Below are positions 8,771 through 17,146 of a DNA stretch of 64,000 bases, in pieces; within the stretch, counting starts at the first letter, position 1, and each line of letters begins with the position of its first letter. The translations under genes were made by a program, and so were the position numbers. Source of the stretch: UBA966 sp046350355 (GTDB taxonomy: Bacteria; Planctomycetota; Phycisphaerae; Phycisphaerales; SM1A02); the NCBI GenBank assembly GCA_046350355.1, contig JAXMAN010000002.1:434001-498000 (forward strand). The letters run 5' to 3'. Under the pieces are notes generated by a model. It saw only the letters and a program-made list of their open reading frames with translations, was not told the DNA's origin and searched no databases.

Positions 8771-10330
8771 CTAGCAGAGCTGGAACTCCGGCAGCGCGGT
8801 GGCCAGCGCCAGCGCCGCGAGGATACGCGCGTTCTCGTCGCCCGGGCCGTCGTCGCGCAGGACGCGCGCGATCTCCTGCACGCGCTCGGGGCGCGCCGGT
8901 CCGGCGAGCGCCGTGCGCAGCAGCGCCTGCGCGAGCGCCTCGGGCGCGGCCGCGCCGTCGCGGCGCAGGTGCTCGACCAGCGGGAGCGCGTCGAAGCGCT
9001 CGTCGTCGATCTCCCAGTCGTAGACCTCGGGCCGCTTGCCGGTCAGGAGGTAGACGGCGACGTTCTGGCGCACGAAGAGCGTGCTGGTGTTGATCCACGC
9101 GCGCCCGCCCTCCCAGCCCTTGACGTTGGGGGGCTGGAAGATGTCCTGTCCCATGAGGTCGCACGCCGCCGCCAGCGCGCTGAGCCGCCGCGGCGGGCAG
9201 CGGAACTGCCGCACCGTCTGCACGACCAGCTGCACCGGGCTCTTGATCATCGCCGCGCGGTTGGCGGGGGCGTAGAAGTGGGCGCTGCGCAGCAGGGCGC
9301 GCAGCGCGGGACGGAGCTCGTACTGCTCGCGCCGCAGCAGCGCCGCCATCGCGCGCACGACGGGCGCGGCCTCCGGGCGGGCGGGCGCGTCGGCGGCGTC
9401 GTTGACGAAGAAGCGGTAGAGCTTGCCGCAGAGGAACTCGCTGCACGCGCGCCGGTTGAGCGCGAGCCAGGCGAACTCGTCGCCGGTCCAGTTGCCGCGC
9501 TGCCCGAAGATCGTCTTGGGGCCCTGGTCGTGGTTGCCCTCCTGGAAGACGAACTCGTCGTCCACGAAGGTGTAGCCGGTGAGCGCGCGGGCGCCCTCCT
9601 TGATGTCCTGCTCGGTGTAGCCCGAACCCTCGCCGAGCACGAAGAGCTCCAGCAGCTCGCGCGCGAGGTTCTCGTTGGGCCGGCCCTTGCGGCTGTCGTC
9701 GTTGTCCAGGTACGCGAGCATCGCCGGGTCGCGGATGATCTCCAGGACCAGGCGGTCGAAGCGCCCCAGCGCGTGCGTGCGGAAGAGGTGGTTCTGCTGG
9801 AAGAGGTGCCAGCTGTTCTCGATGGTGCGGAATCCGGTGGCGAAGTGCCCGTGCCAGAAGAGGGTCATCTTCTCCTCGAGCGGGCGCGGCGTCTCGATCA
9901 TGCGCCGCAGCCACCACTTCTTCATGTCGAGGAGCTGCTCGCGGTCCGCGGCCTTCGCGGCGTTCTCGCGCTTCTGGTAGCGCTCGACGATCTCCTCGTT
10001 CTTGTCGCGGCGCGCCTGCTGCAGCTCGGCGCGCTCCTCGGGGGTGAGCGGCGTGATGATCGAGGCGTCGAAGTCCTCCGCGCTCACCGGCTCGTACTCG
10101 AACTGTCCGTAGTCCACGAGCGCCGCGACCGCGCGGTCGAGCCCCATCGCCGCCAGCGCCGAGGCCTGCGAGGGCGTGCCGCCGAAGCCGGCGCGCAGCA
10201 GCAGGTGGCGCGCCGCGTCCGCGTCGAAGCGCGCCGGATCGAGCGGCGCGAGCGGGTCGCTGCCGGCGGTGGCGGGCGTGTCGTCTGGGTGCGGGCGCAT
10301 CGGAGGCCGGGTCGCGGCCTCCACCATCAT
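8771..10330 (-). CDS. DUF1800 family protein
   Basis: 519-aa protein with hallmark DUF1800 motifs: RHLLLRAGFGGTPSQA near residue 40, LFWHGHFATGF, NENLARELLELFVLGEG and IKEGARALTGYTF. No function is established, although the family is abundant in planctomycetes and co-occurs with DUF1501. The start ATG overlaps the stop of the upstream membrane-protein gene as ATGA, indicating translational coupling. Two consecutive Met codons (10330 and 10327) make the exact start uncertain by one residue. No N-terminal signal peptide is obvious, which is odd given the exported partner. Confidence 0.92.
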   Translation of the reverse strand: MMVEAATRPPMRPHPDDTPATAGSDPLAPLDPARFDADAARHLLLRAGFGGTPSQASALAAMGLDRAVAALVDYGQFEYEPVSAEDFDASIITPLTPEERAELQQARRDKNEEIVERYQKRENAAKAADREQLLDMKKWWLRRMIETPRPLEEKMTLFWHGHFATGFRTIENSWHLFQQNHLFRTHALGRFDRLVLEIIRDPAMLAYLDNDDSRKGRPNENLARELLELFVLGEGSGYTEQDIKEGARALTGYTFVDDEFVFQEGNHDQGPKTIFGQRGNWTGDEFAWLALNRRACSEFLCGKLYRFFVNDAADAPARPEAAPVVRAMAALLRREQYELRPALRALLRSAHFYAPANRAAMIKSPVQLVVQTVRQFRCPPRRLSALAAACDLMGQDIFQPPNVKGWEGGRAWINTSTLFVRQNVAVYLLTGKRPEVYDWEIDDERFDALPLVEHLRRDGAAAPEALAQALLRTALAGPARPERVQEIARVLRDDGPGDENARILAALALATALPEFQLC

Positions 10331-11595
10331 GCCATGCGCCGGGCGCCGGGCCAAGCGGCGATCGCGAGCGCGGCCAGGATCGGCACCGGCATGAGCGCCG
10401 TCTGGAAGCCGTAGGCGCCCAGCAGGTAGCAGGGCAGGCCGACGCCCAGCACCGCCAGGAGCGCGCGCCGCGGCAGGCCGCGCGGCTCCAGGATCGCCAG
10501 CACCGGGAAGAGCAGGCCGTAGGCGCCCAGGAAGCAGAGGTAGATCGGCTCGCCGGGAAGCAGCGCATGCAGGCTGCCCCCCACGAGCCCGCGCTCGGCG
10601 GGGACGCTCGGCCCCAGCGTGAAGAGGAAGGCGGGGGTCGCCAGCAGGACCGCGAGCGCCATCGGCCCCAGCGCGGCCGCGGCCGGGATGCGCACCGCGC
10701 TCTCGGCGAGCAGCAGCTCGCGCAGGTGCACGCTCATCGTGAAGAAGAGCTGCAGCCCCCAGACGGCCACCAGCGGCCAGGTGATGGCGGGCCCGCCCGT
10801 CTGCGGGTCGTAGCAGGAGGCGACGCCCAGCAGCATCGCCGCGAAGGTCAGCCCGAAGGTCGCGAAGGCCACGCGCGGCTGCGGCGCCTCCTGCGCGGCG
10901 CGGTGGAAGGTCAGGTCGAAGTAGGGGCTCAGCAGGAAGCCAGCGGCGATCGTCGGCAGCGCGAAGCCCAGCGCGCCCAGCCCCACGAGCGCGCCCTGCT
11001 CGGTGGTCGCCGCCGCGGCGTCGCTCATGCGCGCGGTGAGCTCGCCGCCGGGATCGAGCGCCGGCACGCTGCGGGGCAGCAGCAGCAGGACGCCGCTCAC
11101 CACCGCCGCGACCGCGCCCAGCGCGCACCAGAAGGCGTCGCCGCGCATCGCCAGCGCGGGCCGCAGCGCCTGCGCGTGGCGCAGCGCCAGCACCGGCAGC
11201 AGGCGCGAGCGCAGCGCGCCTCCGCGCAGGGCCAGCGCGCCGCCCGCCAGCAGCATCGCCGCGGGCACGCCCGTCGCGGCCACCGTCGCCAGCGTGCCGC
11301 CGCCGACCACGAAGTACTGCGCCGCCCAGCCTGCGAAGTACGCCTGGTACGCGACCGTCACCGCGGAGAAGAGCGCGCAGGTCCAGCCCAGCCGGCGCAT
11401 GAGCGCCTGCGAGCGCTCGCGGTCGAGCACGAAGCCGAAGGCGGTGCAGCCGAGCACGTTGGGGATGAAGAACGCCCAGAATCCCGGCCAGCCCCAGAGG
11501 CGCAGCAGGATGAAGGGCAGGTACATGCCGATGCACCACGTCCAGCTCGACGTGCAGAAGAGCCCCCACAGGATCGACTCACCGGTGCGGCGCAC
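10327..11595 (-). CDS. Polytopic membrane protein of unknown function
   Basis: 422-aa protein with roughly 11-13 hydrophobic segments spread over its whole length. The start has an unusual Trp-rich run (SSWTWCIGMYLPFILLRLWG) and helices rich in Ala, Leu, Gly and Phe. The architecture resembles a secondary transporter, but no transporter signature is recognisable. It begins with GTG 7 nt after the DUF4442 stop, and its stop overlaps the DUF1800 start, so it belongs to the same operon. Function is not assigned. Confidence 0.75.
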   Translation of the reverse strand: MRRTGESILWGLFCTSSWTWCIGMYLPFILLRLWGWPGFWAFFIPNVLGCTAFGFVLDRERSQALMRRLGWTCALFSAVTVAYQAYFAGWAAQYFVVGGGTLATVAATGVPAAMLLAGGALALRGGALRSRLLPVLALRHAQALRPALAMRGDAFWCALGAVAAVVSGVLLLLPRSVPALDPGGELTARMSDAAAATTEQGALVGLGALGFALPTIAAGFLLSPYFDLTFHRAAQEAPQPRVAFATFGLTFAAMLLGVASCYDPQTGGPAITWPLVAVWGLQLFFTMSVHLRELLLAESAVRIPAAAALGPMALAVLLATPAFLFTLGPSVPAERGLVGGSLHALLPGEPIYLCFLGAYGLLFPVLAILEPRGLPRRALLAVLGVGLPCYLLGAYGFQTALMPVPILAALAIAAWPGARRMA

Positions 11596-11602
11596 GCGCG
11601 GC

Positions 11603-12238
11603 CTACTCCTCGCGGGGGGCCTGGCGCGCGCGGGCGCGGCGCTCGAGCTTGGCGCGGATCATCGCCTTGGGCGTGCAGTGGAAGACGATGTCGCACTTGC
11701 CCACCAGCGGCGCCTTGACGCCGGGCTTGTGGACGTGCTGGCGGATCTCCATCTGCAGGGCCAGGTTGAACTCGCCGCCGACCTTCAGGCGCGCGTCCAG
11801 GTCGTCGGAGTTCATCACCTCGTACATCGCGGGCCCGTAGCAGGGGCGCAGGAAGCGGTAGCGCATCTCCTTGCAGATGACGATGTAGTCGCTGCCGCAG
11901 CGCGCGAAGAGGTACATGCCCCCCGCGACCTCGCTGTTGCCCAGGAGCGCGGCGCCGGCCATCGCGTTGTACCAGTTGCGGTTGAAGCGCCGGAAGGGGA
12001 GCACGGCGACGAAGCTCTTCTCGTCGACGCGCTTCATCGTGATGCCCGAGCGGAAGGCGTAGGGCAGCCAGATGGAGGAGGCGGCCTTCTGCAGGAAGTT
12101 GTTCTTGGCGCTCGTGCGGCTCAGCCACGCCTCGACCTTGTCGCCGAAGCTCGGCGCCGGCAGCGCGGTGCGCGCCGTGTCGCCGTCGGTGACGATGCTT
12201 CGCGGAAGCGGGTCGGGGTGGGACTCGGCGGAACTCAT
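11603..12238 (-). CDS. DUF4442 hotdog-fold protein (thioesterase-like)
   Basis: 211-aa protein whose central part (about 50-190) fits the DUF4442 hotdog-fold family related to PaaI-type thioesterases. The RFNRNWYNAMAGAALLGNSE helix is the segment that would line the active-site tunnel, followed by a beta sheet. Substrate is unknown. It is the first gene of the minus-strand run that continues into the membrane protein, DUF1800 and DUF1501. The 123-bp gap upstream is shared with the divergent sugar isomerase gene. Confidence 0.8.
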   Translation of the reverse strand: MSSAESHPDPLPRSIVTDGDTARTALPAPSFGDKVEAWLSRTSAKNNFLQKAASSIWLPYAFRSGITMKRVDEKSFVAVLPFRRFNRNWYNAMAGAALLGNSEVAGGMYLFARCGSDYIVICKEMRYRFLRPCYGPAMYEVMNSDDLDARLKVGGEFNLALQMEIRQHVHKPGVKAPLVGKCDIVFHCTPKAMIRAKLERRARARQAPREE

Positions 12239-12361
12239 CGCGGGGCGATCCGTGGGCGCTCCCGGCGGGCGTCGCCGCGCCGGGGGAAGGCGGTGATTCT
12301 AGCCGCGAGGGCGTCCGGGCAGAAGAGGCGGTTTGCGTGTCAAATCACGGATGAAACCGCC

Positions 12362-13192
12362 ATGACCACCACCCGCACGCTCGCCGTCTGCTCCTGGAGC
12401 CTCCGCCCCGAATCGCCCGCCGCGCTCGCGGACGCGCTTGAGCGCTGCGGCGTGCGCGCCGCGCAGCTCGCGCTCGTGCCCTGCGTCGAGGAGCCCGCGG
12501 TCTGGGGCGACGCCGTCGCGCAGCTTCGCGCGCGCGGGATCGCGGTCGTCTCGGGCATGCTCGCGACGGTGGGCGAGGACTACTCGACGCTCGAGAGCAT
12601 CGCCCGCACCGGCGGCGTGCGCCCCGCGCAGACCTGGGAGCGCAACCGCGAGCGCGCCCGCGCGACCGCCGCCTACGCGAAGGCCGCGGGCCTGCCGCTG
12701 GTCACCTTCCACGCGGGCTTCCTGCCGCACGACCGCCGCGACCCCGAGCGCGCCGGCATGGTCGCGCGCCTGCGCGAGGTCGCGGACATCTTCGCCGCCG
12801 CGGGCGTGCGCGTCGCCTTCGAGACGGGCCAGGAGGGGGCGCAGACGCTGGTGGAGGCGATGGCCGACCTCGCGCACCCCAACATCGGCGTGAACTTCGA
12901 TCCCGCGAACATGATCCTCTACGGGATGGGCGACCCGGTCGCCGCGCTGCGCACGCTCGCGCCGCACGTCTGGCAGGTGCACCTGAAGGATGCGGTCCCG
13001 ACGGCCGTCCCCGGCACCTGGGGGCGCGAGGTCGTCGCGGGCACGGGCGCCGTCGACTGGCCCGCCTTCTTCGAGGCGGTGCGCGCGCTGCCGCGCCCGG
13101 TCGACCTGGTCATCGAGCGCGAGGCCGGCCCCACGCGCGAGGCGGACATCCAGGCCGCCGCGAAGCTCGCCCGCGCCAGCGGGCTGGTTTGA
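12362..13192 (+). CDS. Sugar phosphate isomerase/epimerase (xylose-isomerase-like TIM barrel)
   Basis: 276-aa TIM-barrel protein of the AP-endonuclease-2/xylose isomerase superfamily. Candidate metal ligands are seen in order at barrel-strand ends: TFHAG, FETGQE, NFDPANM, QVHLKDA and a terminal VIERE. It probably isomerises or epimerises a sugar or polyol, with substrate unknown. There is no signal peptide, unlike the lipoprotein paralogue at 61284. An ATG at 12351 is out of frame, so the ATG at 12362 is used. Confidence 0.85.
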   Translation: MTTTRTLAVCSWSLRPESPAALADALERCGVRAAQLALVPCVEEPAVWGDAVAQLRARGIAVVSGMLATVGEDYSTLESIARTGGVRPAQTWERNRERARATAAYAKAAGLPLVTFHAGFLPHDRRDPERAGMVARLREVADIFAAAGVRVAFETGQEGAQTLVEAMADLAHPNIGVNFDPANMILYGMGDPVAALRTLAPHVWQVHLKDAVPTAVPGTWGREVVAGTGAVDWPAFFEAVRALPRPVDLVIEREAGPTREADIQAAAKLARASGLV

Positions 13193-13219
13193 ACCGACGC
13201 GCTGGCCTACGATTCCCGC

Positions 13220-13504
13220 ATGCCCACCTACGTCTATGCCGTGGTCCTGCCCGACGGCTCCGAAGGCGAGCACTTCGAGGTCTTCCAGCGCCTGAGCGAT
13301 CCGGCGCTGACGGTGCATCCGCAGGACGGCCGCCCCGTGCGGCGCGTCATCGTCGCGCCGCAGGTGCAGACCGGAAGCGACAAGCAGCGCTTCAGCAAGA
13401 GCAACCTCGAGCGGCTGGGCTTCTCGCGCTTCGAACGCAAGGGCAGCGGCTACTTCGAGAAGACCGCCGGCAAGGGTCCCGACGCGCTGAGCGCGGGGGA
13501 CTGA
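13220..13504 (+). CDS. FmdB-like small protein lacking the zinc-ribbon cysteines
   Basis: 94-aa protein. The start MPTYVYAV, the HFEVFQRLSDPALT stretch and the PVRRVI segment follow the FmdB/CxxC_CXXC_SSSS family pattern. The C-terminal KSNLERLGFSRFERKGSGYFEKTAG resembles the family tail. However, the protein has no cysteine at all, so the two CxxC knuckles that bind zinc are absent and their places are taken by VVLPDGSEGE and HPQDGRP. Likely a derived regulator or nucleic-acid-associated protein. TACGAT at 13208-13213 lies 6 nt before the ATG and may be the -10 of a leaderless transcript. Confidence 0.75.
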   Translation: MPTYVYAVVLPDGSEGEHFEVFQRLSDPALTVHPQDGRPVRRVIVAPQVQTGSDKQRFSKSNLERLGFSRFERKGSGYFEKTAGKGPDALSAGD

Positions 13505-13515
13505 GCGCCCGCGCG

Positions 13516-13580
13516 CGCCGCGCGCATCCGAGCGCCGCGCGCATCCGGGCACCGCGCGCATCCGGGCACCGCGCGCTCCG
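13516..13580. repeat. Tandem 17-bp repeat, 3.8 copies
   Basis: Units of the form CRCCGCGCGCATCCGRG start at 13516, 13533 and 13550, with a truncated copy at 13567-13580. Copies differ at one or two positions. The array fills the gap between the FmdB-like gene and ligA. Confidence 0.8.
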
Positions 13581-13584
13581 TACC

Positions 13585-15726
13585 ATGCCGCGCGCGATGG
13601 GCGCGAAGCACGCACGCACGCACGGCGACGACCGCGAGCGGATCCTCCAGCTCCGCGAGCTGCTGCACCGCGCCAACCGCGCCTACTACGCCGAGAACGC
13701 GCCCTTCATGGCCGACAGCGAGTTCGACGCGCTCCTCGCGGAGCTCGCCTCGCTCGAGTCCGCGCATCCCGGGCTCGCGGACCCCAACAGCCCGACGCAG
13801 CGCGTCGGCGGCGCGCCCGCGGAGGGCTTCGCCTCGGTCGCGCACCGCGTGCCGATGATGTCCATCGACAACACCTACTCCACCGCCGACCTGCAGGCGT
13901 GGTGGGAGCGGTGCGAGCGCTCGCTCGAGCATCCCTTCGCGGCGGTCGCCGATCCCAAGGTCGACGGCGTCGCGATCAGCCTGCGCTACGAGCGCGGCCA
14001 GCTCGTGCAGGCGGCCACGCGCGGCGACGGCGTCGAGGGCGACGACGTCACGCGCAACGTCCGCGCGATCGAGGGGGTGCCGCTGGTGCTCGGCGCCGCG
14101 CCGGATGCGCCGATCCCCGCCGTGCTCGAGGTGCGCGGCGAGATCTACATGCCCAACGCCAGCTTCGAGCGCATCAACCGCGAGCGCCGCGACGCGGGCG
14201 AGCCCGAGTTCATGAACGCGCGCAACTCCACGGCGGGGACGCTCAAGAGCCTGGATCCGGCGGTGGTTCGCGCGCGCTCGCTCGCCTTCGTCGCGCACGG
14301 CGCGGGCGAATGCGAGGGGCTGCGCTGGCGCGGGCAGGAGGTGGCGAGCTACTGGGACTTTCTCGCCGCGCTGCGCGCGCTGGGCGTGCCCGTCTCGCCG
14401 CACTCGCAGCGCTGCAGCGACGCCGTCGCGTGCATCGCGTGCATCGAGGAGTTCGCGCAGCGCCGCGCGGAGCTGCCCTACGCGACCGACGGCATGGTGG
14501 TGAAGGTCGACGCCTTCGCGGACCAGCGCGCGCTGGGCGTGACGGCGAAGGCGCCGCGCTGGGCGGTCGCCTTCAAGTATCCCGCCGAGAAGAAGCCGAC
14601 CACGCTGCTGCGCGTCGACTGGGAGGTCGGCAAGGGTGGCACGCTCACGCCGCGCGCGACGATGGCGCCGGTGGTGATCGCGGGCACGACGGTGCAGCAC
14701 GCGAGCCTGCACAACATCGAGGAGATCCACCGCAAGGACATCCGCGTCGGGGACACCGTCGTCGTCGAGAAGGCGGGGGAGATCATCCCGCAGGTGGTCG
14801 CGGTGGAGCTCGCGCGCCGGCCCGAGGGCGCGGCGCCGATCGAGCCACCCTCCGCCTGCCCGAGCTGCGGCGGCCCCGTCGAGCGCGAGGGCCCGAAGGT
14901 CTTCTGCCGCAATCCCGTCTGTCCCGCGCAGCTTCGCGAGCGCCTCAAGTGGTTCGTGGGCCGCGACCAGATGGCGATCGACGGCATGGGCGAGAAGATC
15001 GTGGACGCGGTCGTCGACGCGGGGCTCGTGCGCGGCTTCGCCGACCTCTTCACGCTGGATCCGGCCGCGCTCGCGGCGCTCACCTCCGAGAGCGAGGGCA
15101 AGGAGGGCAAGCGCGTCCTGCGGCGCCTTGGGGAGAAGACGGCGGCGTCGATCGTCGCGAGCGCGCAGGAGGCGAAGGCGCGCGGCCTGGCGCGGCTGCT
15201 CGCCTCCATCGGCATCCGCCACCTGGGCGCGGCGACGGCGAAGAGCCTCGCGCGCGCCTATCCCGACCTGGACGCGCTCCTGGCCGCGAGCGTCGAGCAG
15301 CTCCAGGAGATCCGTGACATCGGCGAGATCACCGCGCCGAGCATACACGCGGACCTGCACTCCGAGTCGATGCGGCGCGCCTTCGAGGCGCTGCGCGCGG
15401 CGGGGGTCTCCGTCGCGAGCCCGATCTACGCGCCGCCCGCCGCGGCGGGGGAGGGCGCGGGCGACGCAGGCGCCGGCGCGGACGCCACCGCCGCCAACCC
15501 CTTCGCCGGCAAGACCGTCGTCCTCACCGGCGAGCTCGATGCGATGGACCGCAGCGCCGCGACGGAGCTGCTCGAATCGATGGGCGCGACCGTCACCGGC
15601 AGCGTCAGCAAGAAGACGCACCTGGTGATCGCCGGCCCCGGCGCCGGCAGCAAGCTCGCGAAGGCGCAGTCCCTGGGCGTCCCCGTCTGGGACGAGGCGC
15701 AGTTCCTGCGCGCCCTCAACCGCTGA
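13585..15726 (+). CDS. ligA: NAD-dependent DNA ligase
   Basis: Joins nicked DNA using NAD+ in replication and repair. About 713 aa with the full LigA order: Ia domain (YYAENAPFMADSEFD), adenylation domain with nucleophile lysine in DPKVDGVAI (about K125), OB fold, a Cys4 zinc finger (CPSCGG and CRNPVCPAQ), helix-hairpin-helix repeats, and a C-terminal BRCT domain (from about residue 635, KTVVLTGELDAM). An Ala/Gly-rich linker precedes the BRCT. The first ATG is 13585. A second in-frame ATG at 13597 sits 10 nt after a TACCAT element and could be the real start if the transcript is nearly leaderless. Confidence 0.97.
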   Translation: MPRAMGAKHARTHGDDRERILQLRELLHRANRAYYAENAPFMADSEFDALLAELASLESAHPGLADPNSPTQRVGGAPAEGFASVAHRVPMMSIDNTYSTADLQAWWERCERSLEHPFAAVADPKVDGVAISLRYERGQLVQAATRGDGVEGDDVTRNVRAIEGVPLVLGAAPDAPIPAVLEVRGEIYMPNASFERINRERRDAGEPEFMNARNSTAGTLKSLDPAVVRARSLAFVAHGAGECEGLRWRGQEVASYWDFLAALRALGVPVSPHSQRCSDAVACIACIEEFAQRRAELPYATDGMVVKVDAFADQRALGVTAKAPRWAVAFKYPAEKKPTTLLRVDWEVGKGGTLTPRATMAPVVIAGTTVQHASLHNIEEIHRKDIRVGDTVVVEKAGEIIPQVVAVELARRPEGAAPIEPPSACPSCGGPVEREGPKVFCRNPVCPAQLRERLKWFVGRDQMAIDGMGEKIVDAVVDAGLVRGFADLFTLDPAALAALTSESEGKEGKRVLRRLGEKTAASIVASAQEAKARGLARLLASIGIRHLGAATAKSLARAYPDLDALLAASVEQLQEIRDIGEITAPSIHADLHSESMRRAFEALRAAGVSVASPIYAPPAAAGEGAGDAGAGADATAANPFAGKTVVLTGELDAMDRSAATELLESMGATVTGSVSKKTHLVIAGPGAGSKLAKAQSLGVPVWDEAQFLRALNR

Positions 15727-15727
15727 C

Positions 15728-15761
15728 GGAAAATATGCCGGGCATGCCCGGCATATTTTCC
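15728..15761. terminator. Bidirectional intrinsic terminator (34-bp perfect palindrome)
   Basis: GGAAAATATGCCGGGCA (15728-15744) is followed directly by its exact reverse complement to 15761. A-rich and T-rich ends give a U-tract in both directions. It lies between the convergent ligA and the small membrane protein gene and should stop both transcripts. Confidence 0.85.
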
Positions 15762-16163
15762 TCACTTGGAGATGGTCGCGCGGCCGTCGAGGCCGATCTC
15801 GCAGACGCCGGTCGTGCCATCGGCGAGCGTGAAGCGCACGCGCAGGGGGCCACCGGGGGCGAGCGGCTGGACCTCGGCCCAGCGCCAGGCGTCCGACTCG
15901 CGGTCGGACTGCGGCACCAGCAGCACGCTCGAGCTCGGGTCGGTCGCGTCGAGCTGCCGCACGGAGAAGGCGGGGGCCTTGCCCTCCTCCCGCGTCACGC
16001 TCAGGAAGTACGAGTGCCCGCCCACGGTCACCGCGGGGAAGTCCACGCGCGGCGGCCTGGGGAAGAGCGTTCCGCCGAAGAACTTCGCGGCAAAGAACGC
16101 CATCACCAGGAAGATGAGGATGGCGATCAGGAGGCTGCGAAGCGCGAGCAGGAACTGGTTCAC
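15762..16163 (-). CDS. Small membrane-anchored hypothetical protein
   Basis: 133-aa protein with one N-terminal membrane helix (LLALRSLLIAILIFLVMAFFAA, about residues 5-26). A beta-rich extracytoplasmic domain follows with repeated short strands ending in TTGVCEIGLDGRATISK. No family recognised. The GTG start overlaps the uppP stop as GTGA, so translation is probably coupled. Its stop abuts the palindromic terminator shared with ligA. Confidence 0.65.
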   Translation of the reverse strand: MNQFLLALRSLLIAILIFLVMAFFAAKFFGGTLFPRPPRVDFPAVTVGGHSYFLSVTREEGKAPAFSVRQLDATDPSSSVLLVPQSDRESDAWRWAEVQPLAPGGPLRVRFTLADGTTGVCEIGLDGRATISK

Positions 16164-17146
16164 GGCGCGATTGTAAGGCCCCAGTGCCAGGCGATGAGGA
16201 GCACCGCCGCCGCCACCGCCAGCCGCCACCAGCCGAAGAGGGCGAGCGTGTGCTTCCCGAGGTACTTCACGAAGAGATCGACCGCCAGCGCCGCGCTCGC
16301 CCACGCCGTCGCCAGCCCGCAGAGGAGCGGCAGCCAGCCGCCGATGCCCTCCATGAACTCGGCGCCGTGTCCCCCGGAGACGATCTTGAAGCCGGTGTAG
16401 GCGCTCGCCGCGGTCAGCGTGATCATCCCCAGCAGGAAGCTGAACTCCGCCGCCGCGACCGCGCTCATGCCCAGCAGCAGCGCCGCCAGGATCGTCGCGA
16501 AGGAGCGGCTCGTGCCCGGCCACATCGCCAGACACTGCGCCAGCCCGATGAAGAGCGCCTGTCCCGCGGACATCCGCGCGAGCGCATCCTGCGCCGCGCC
16601 GGAGAGCCCGCCTGCGCCACCCGCGCCCGCGCCGCGCGCGCCTGCTCCGATGCGCGCCGCCTCGCGGTCCGCCGCCAGCCGCCGCGACTGCCAGGGCGCG
16701 ATCGCCACCATCACCAGTCCGCCCACGGCCAGCGCGCCGATGACCGGCCCGGGGCCGAAGAGGTGCGCCTTGATCCACTTCTGCGCCAGGAGGCCCACGA
16801 CCGCCGCCGGCACGAAGGCGATCAGCAGGTTGCGCGCCACGCGCCAGCCCGCCTCCGCGCTCGCGATGCCGCCGGAGCCCGTGCCCTGCGCGATCCCGCG
16901 CGCGCCCGCGCGCCACGCCAGCCCGCGCACCATCTGCCCGACGCGCGCGCGGTACAGCCCGAGCACGGCCAGGATCGCCCCCGCCTGGATGATGATCTCG
17001 AAGTTGTCGACCGCATCCTTCTGCGACGCGGTCTTCCCGAGTCCCAGCAGCCACGAGGTCAGGATGAGGTGACCGGTGCTGCTGACCGGAAGGAACTCGG
17101 TGATGCCCTCGACCATGCCGAGGACCCATGCTTCAAGCGGAGTCAC
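16160..17146 (-). CDS. uppP: Undecaprenyl-diphosphatase (BacA/UppP)
   Basis: Integral membrane phosphatase that recycles undecaprenyl pyrophosphate to the carrier lipid of cell-envelope synthesis. About 328 aa with multiple membrane segments, the catalytic EGITEFLPVSSTGHLI motif near residues 12-27, and the second motif MWPGTSRS. An Ala/Gly/Arg-rich insertion of about 35 residues sits in a loop before the second motif. The start GTG overlaps the ilvC stop (GTGA), and its own stop overlaps the next start in the same way. Confidence 0.95.
   Translation of the reverse strand: MTPLEAWVLGMVEGITEFLPVSSTGHLILTSWLLGLGKTASQKDAVDNFEIIIQAGAILAVLGLYRARVGQMVRGLAWRAGARGIAQGTGSGGIASAEAGWRVARNLLIAFVPAAVVGLLAQKWIKAHLFGPGPVIGALAVGGLVMVAIAPWQSRRLAADREAARIGAGARGAGAGGAGGLSGAAQDALARMSAGQALFIGLAQCLAMWPGTSRSFATILAALLLGMSAVAAAEFSFLLGMITLTAASAYTGFKIVSGGHGAEFMEGIGGWLPLLCGLATAWASAALAVDLFVKYLGKHTLALFGWWRLAVAAAVLLIAWHWGLTIAP

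Noticed and set aside
13516..13580. Tandem repeats near ligA as a replication origin iteron cluster
   Set aside because: Units are GC-rich with no AT-rich unwinding region or DnaA boxes, and no replication initiator gene is nearby.
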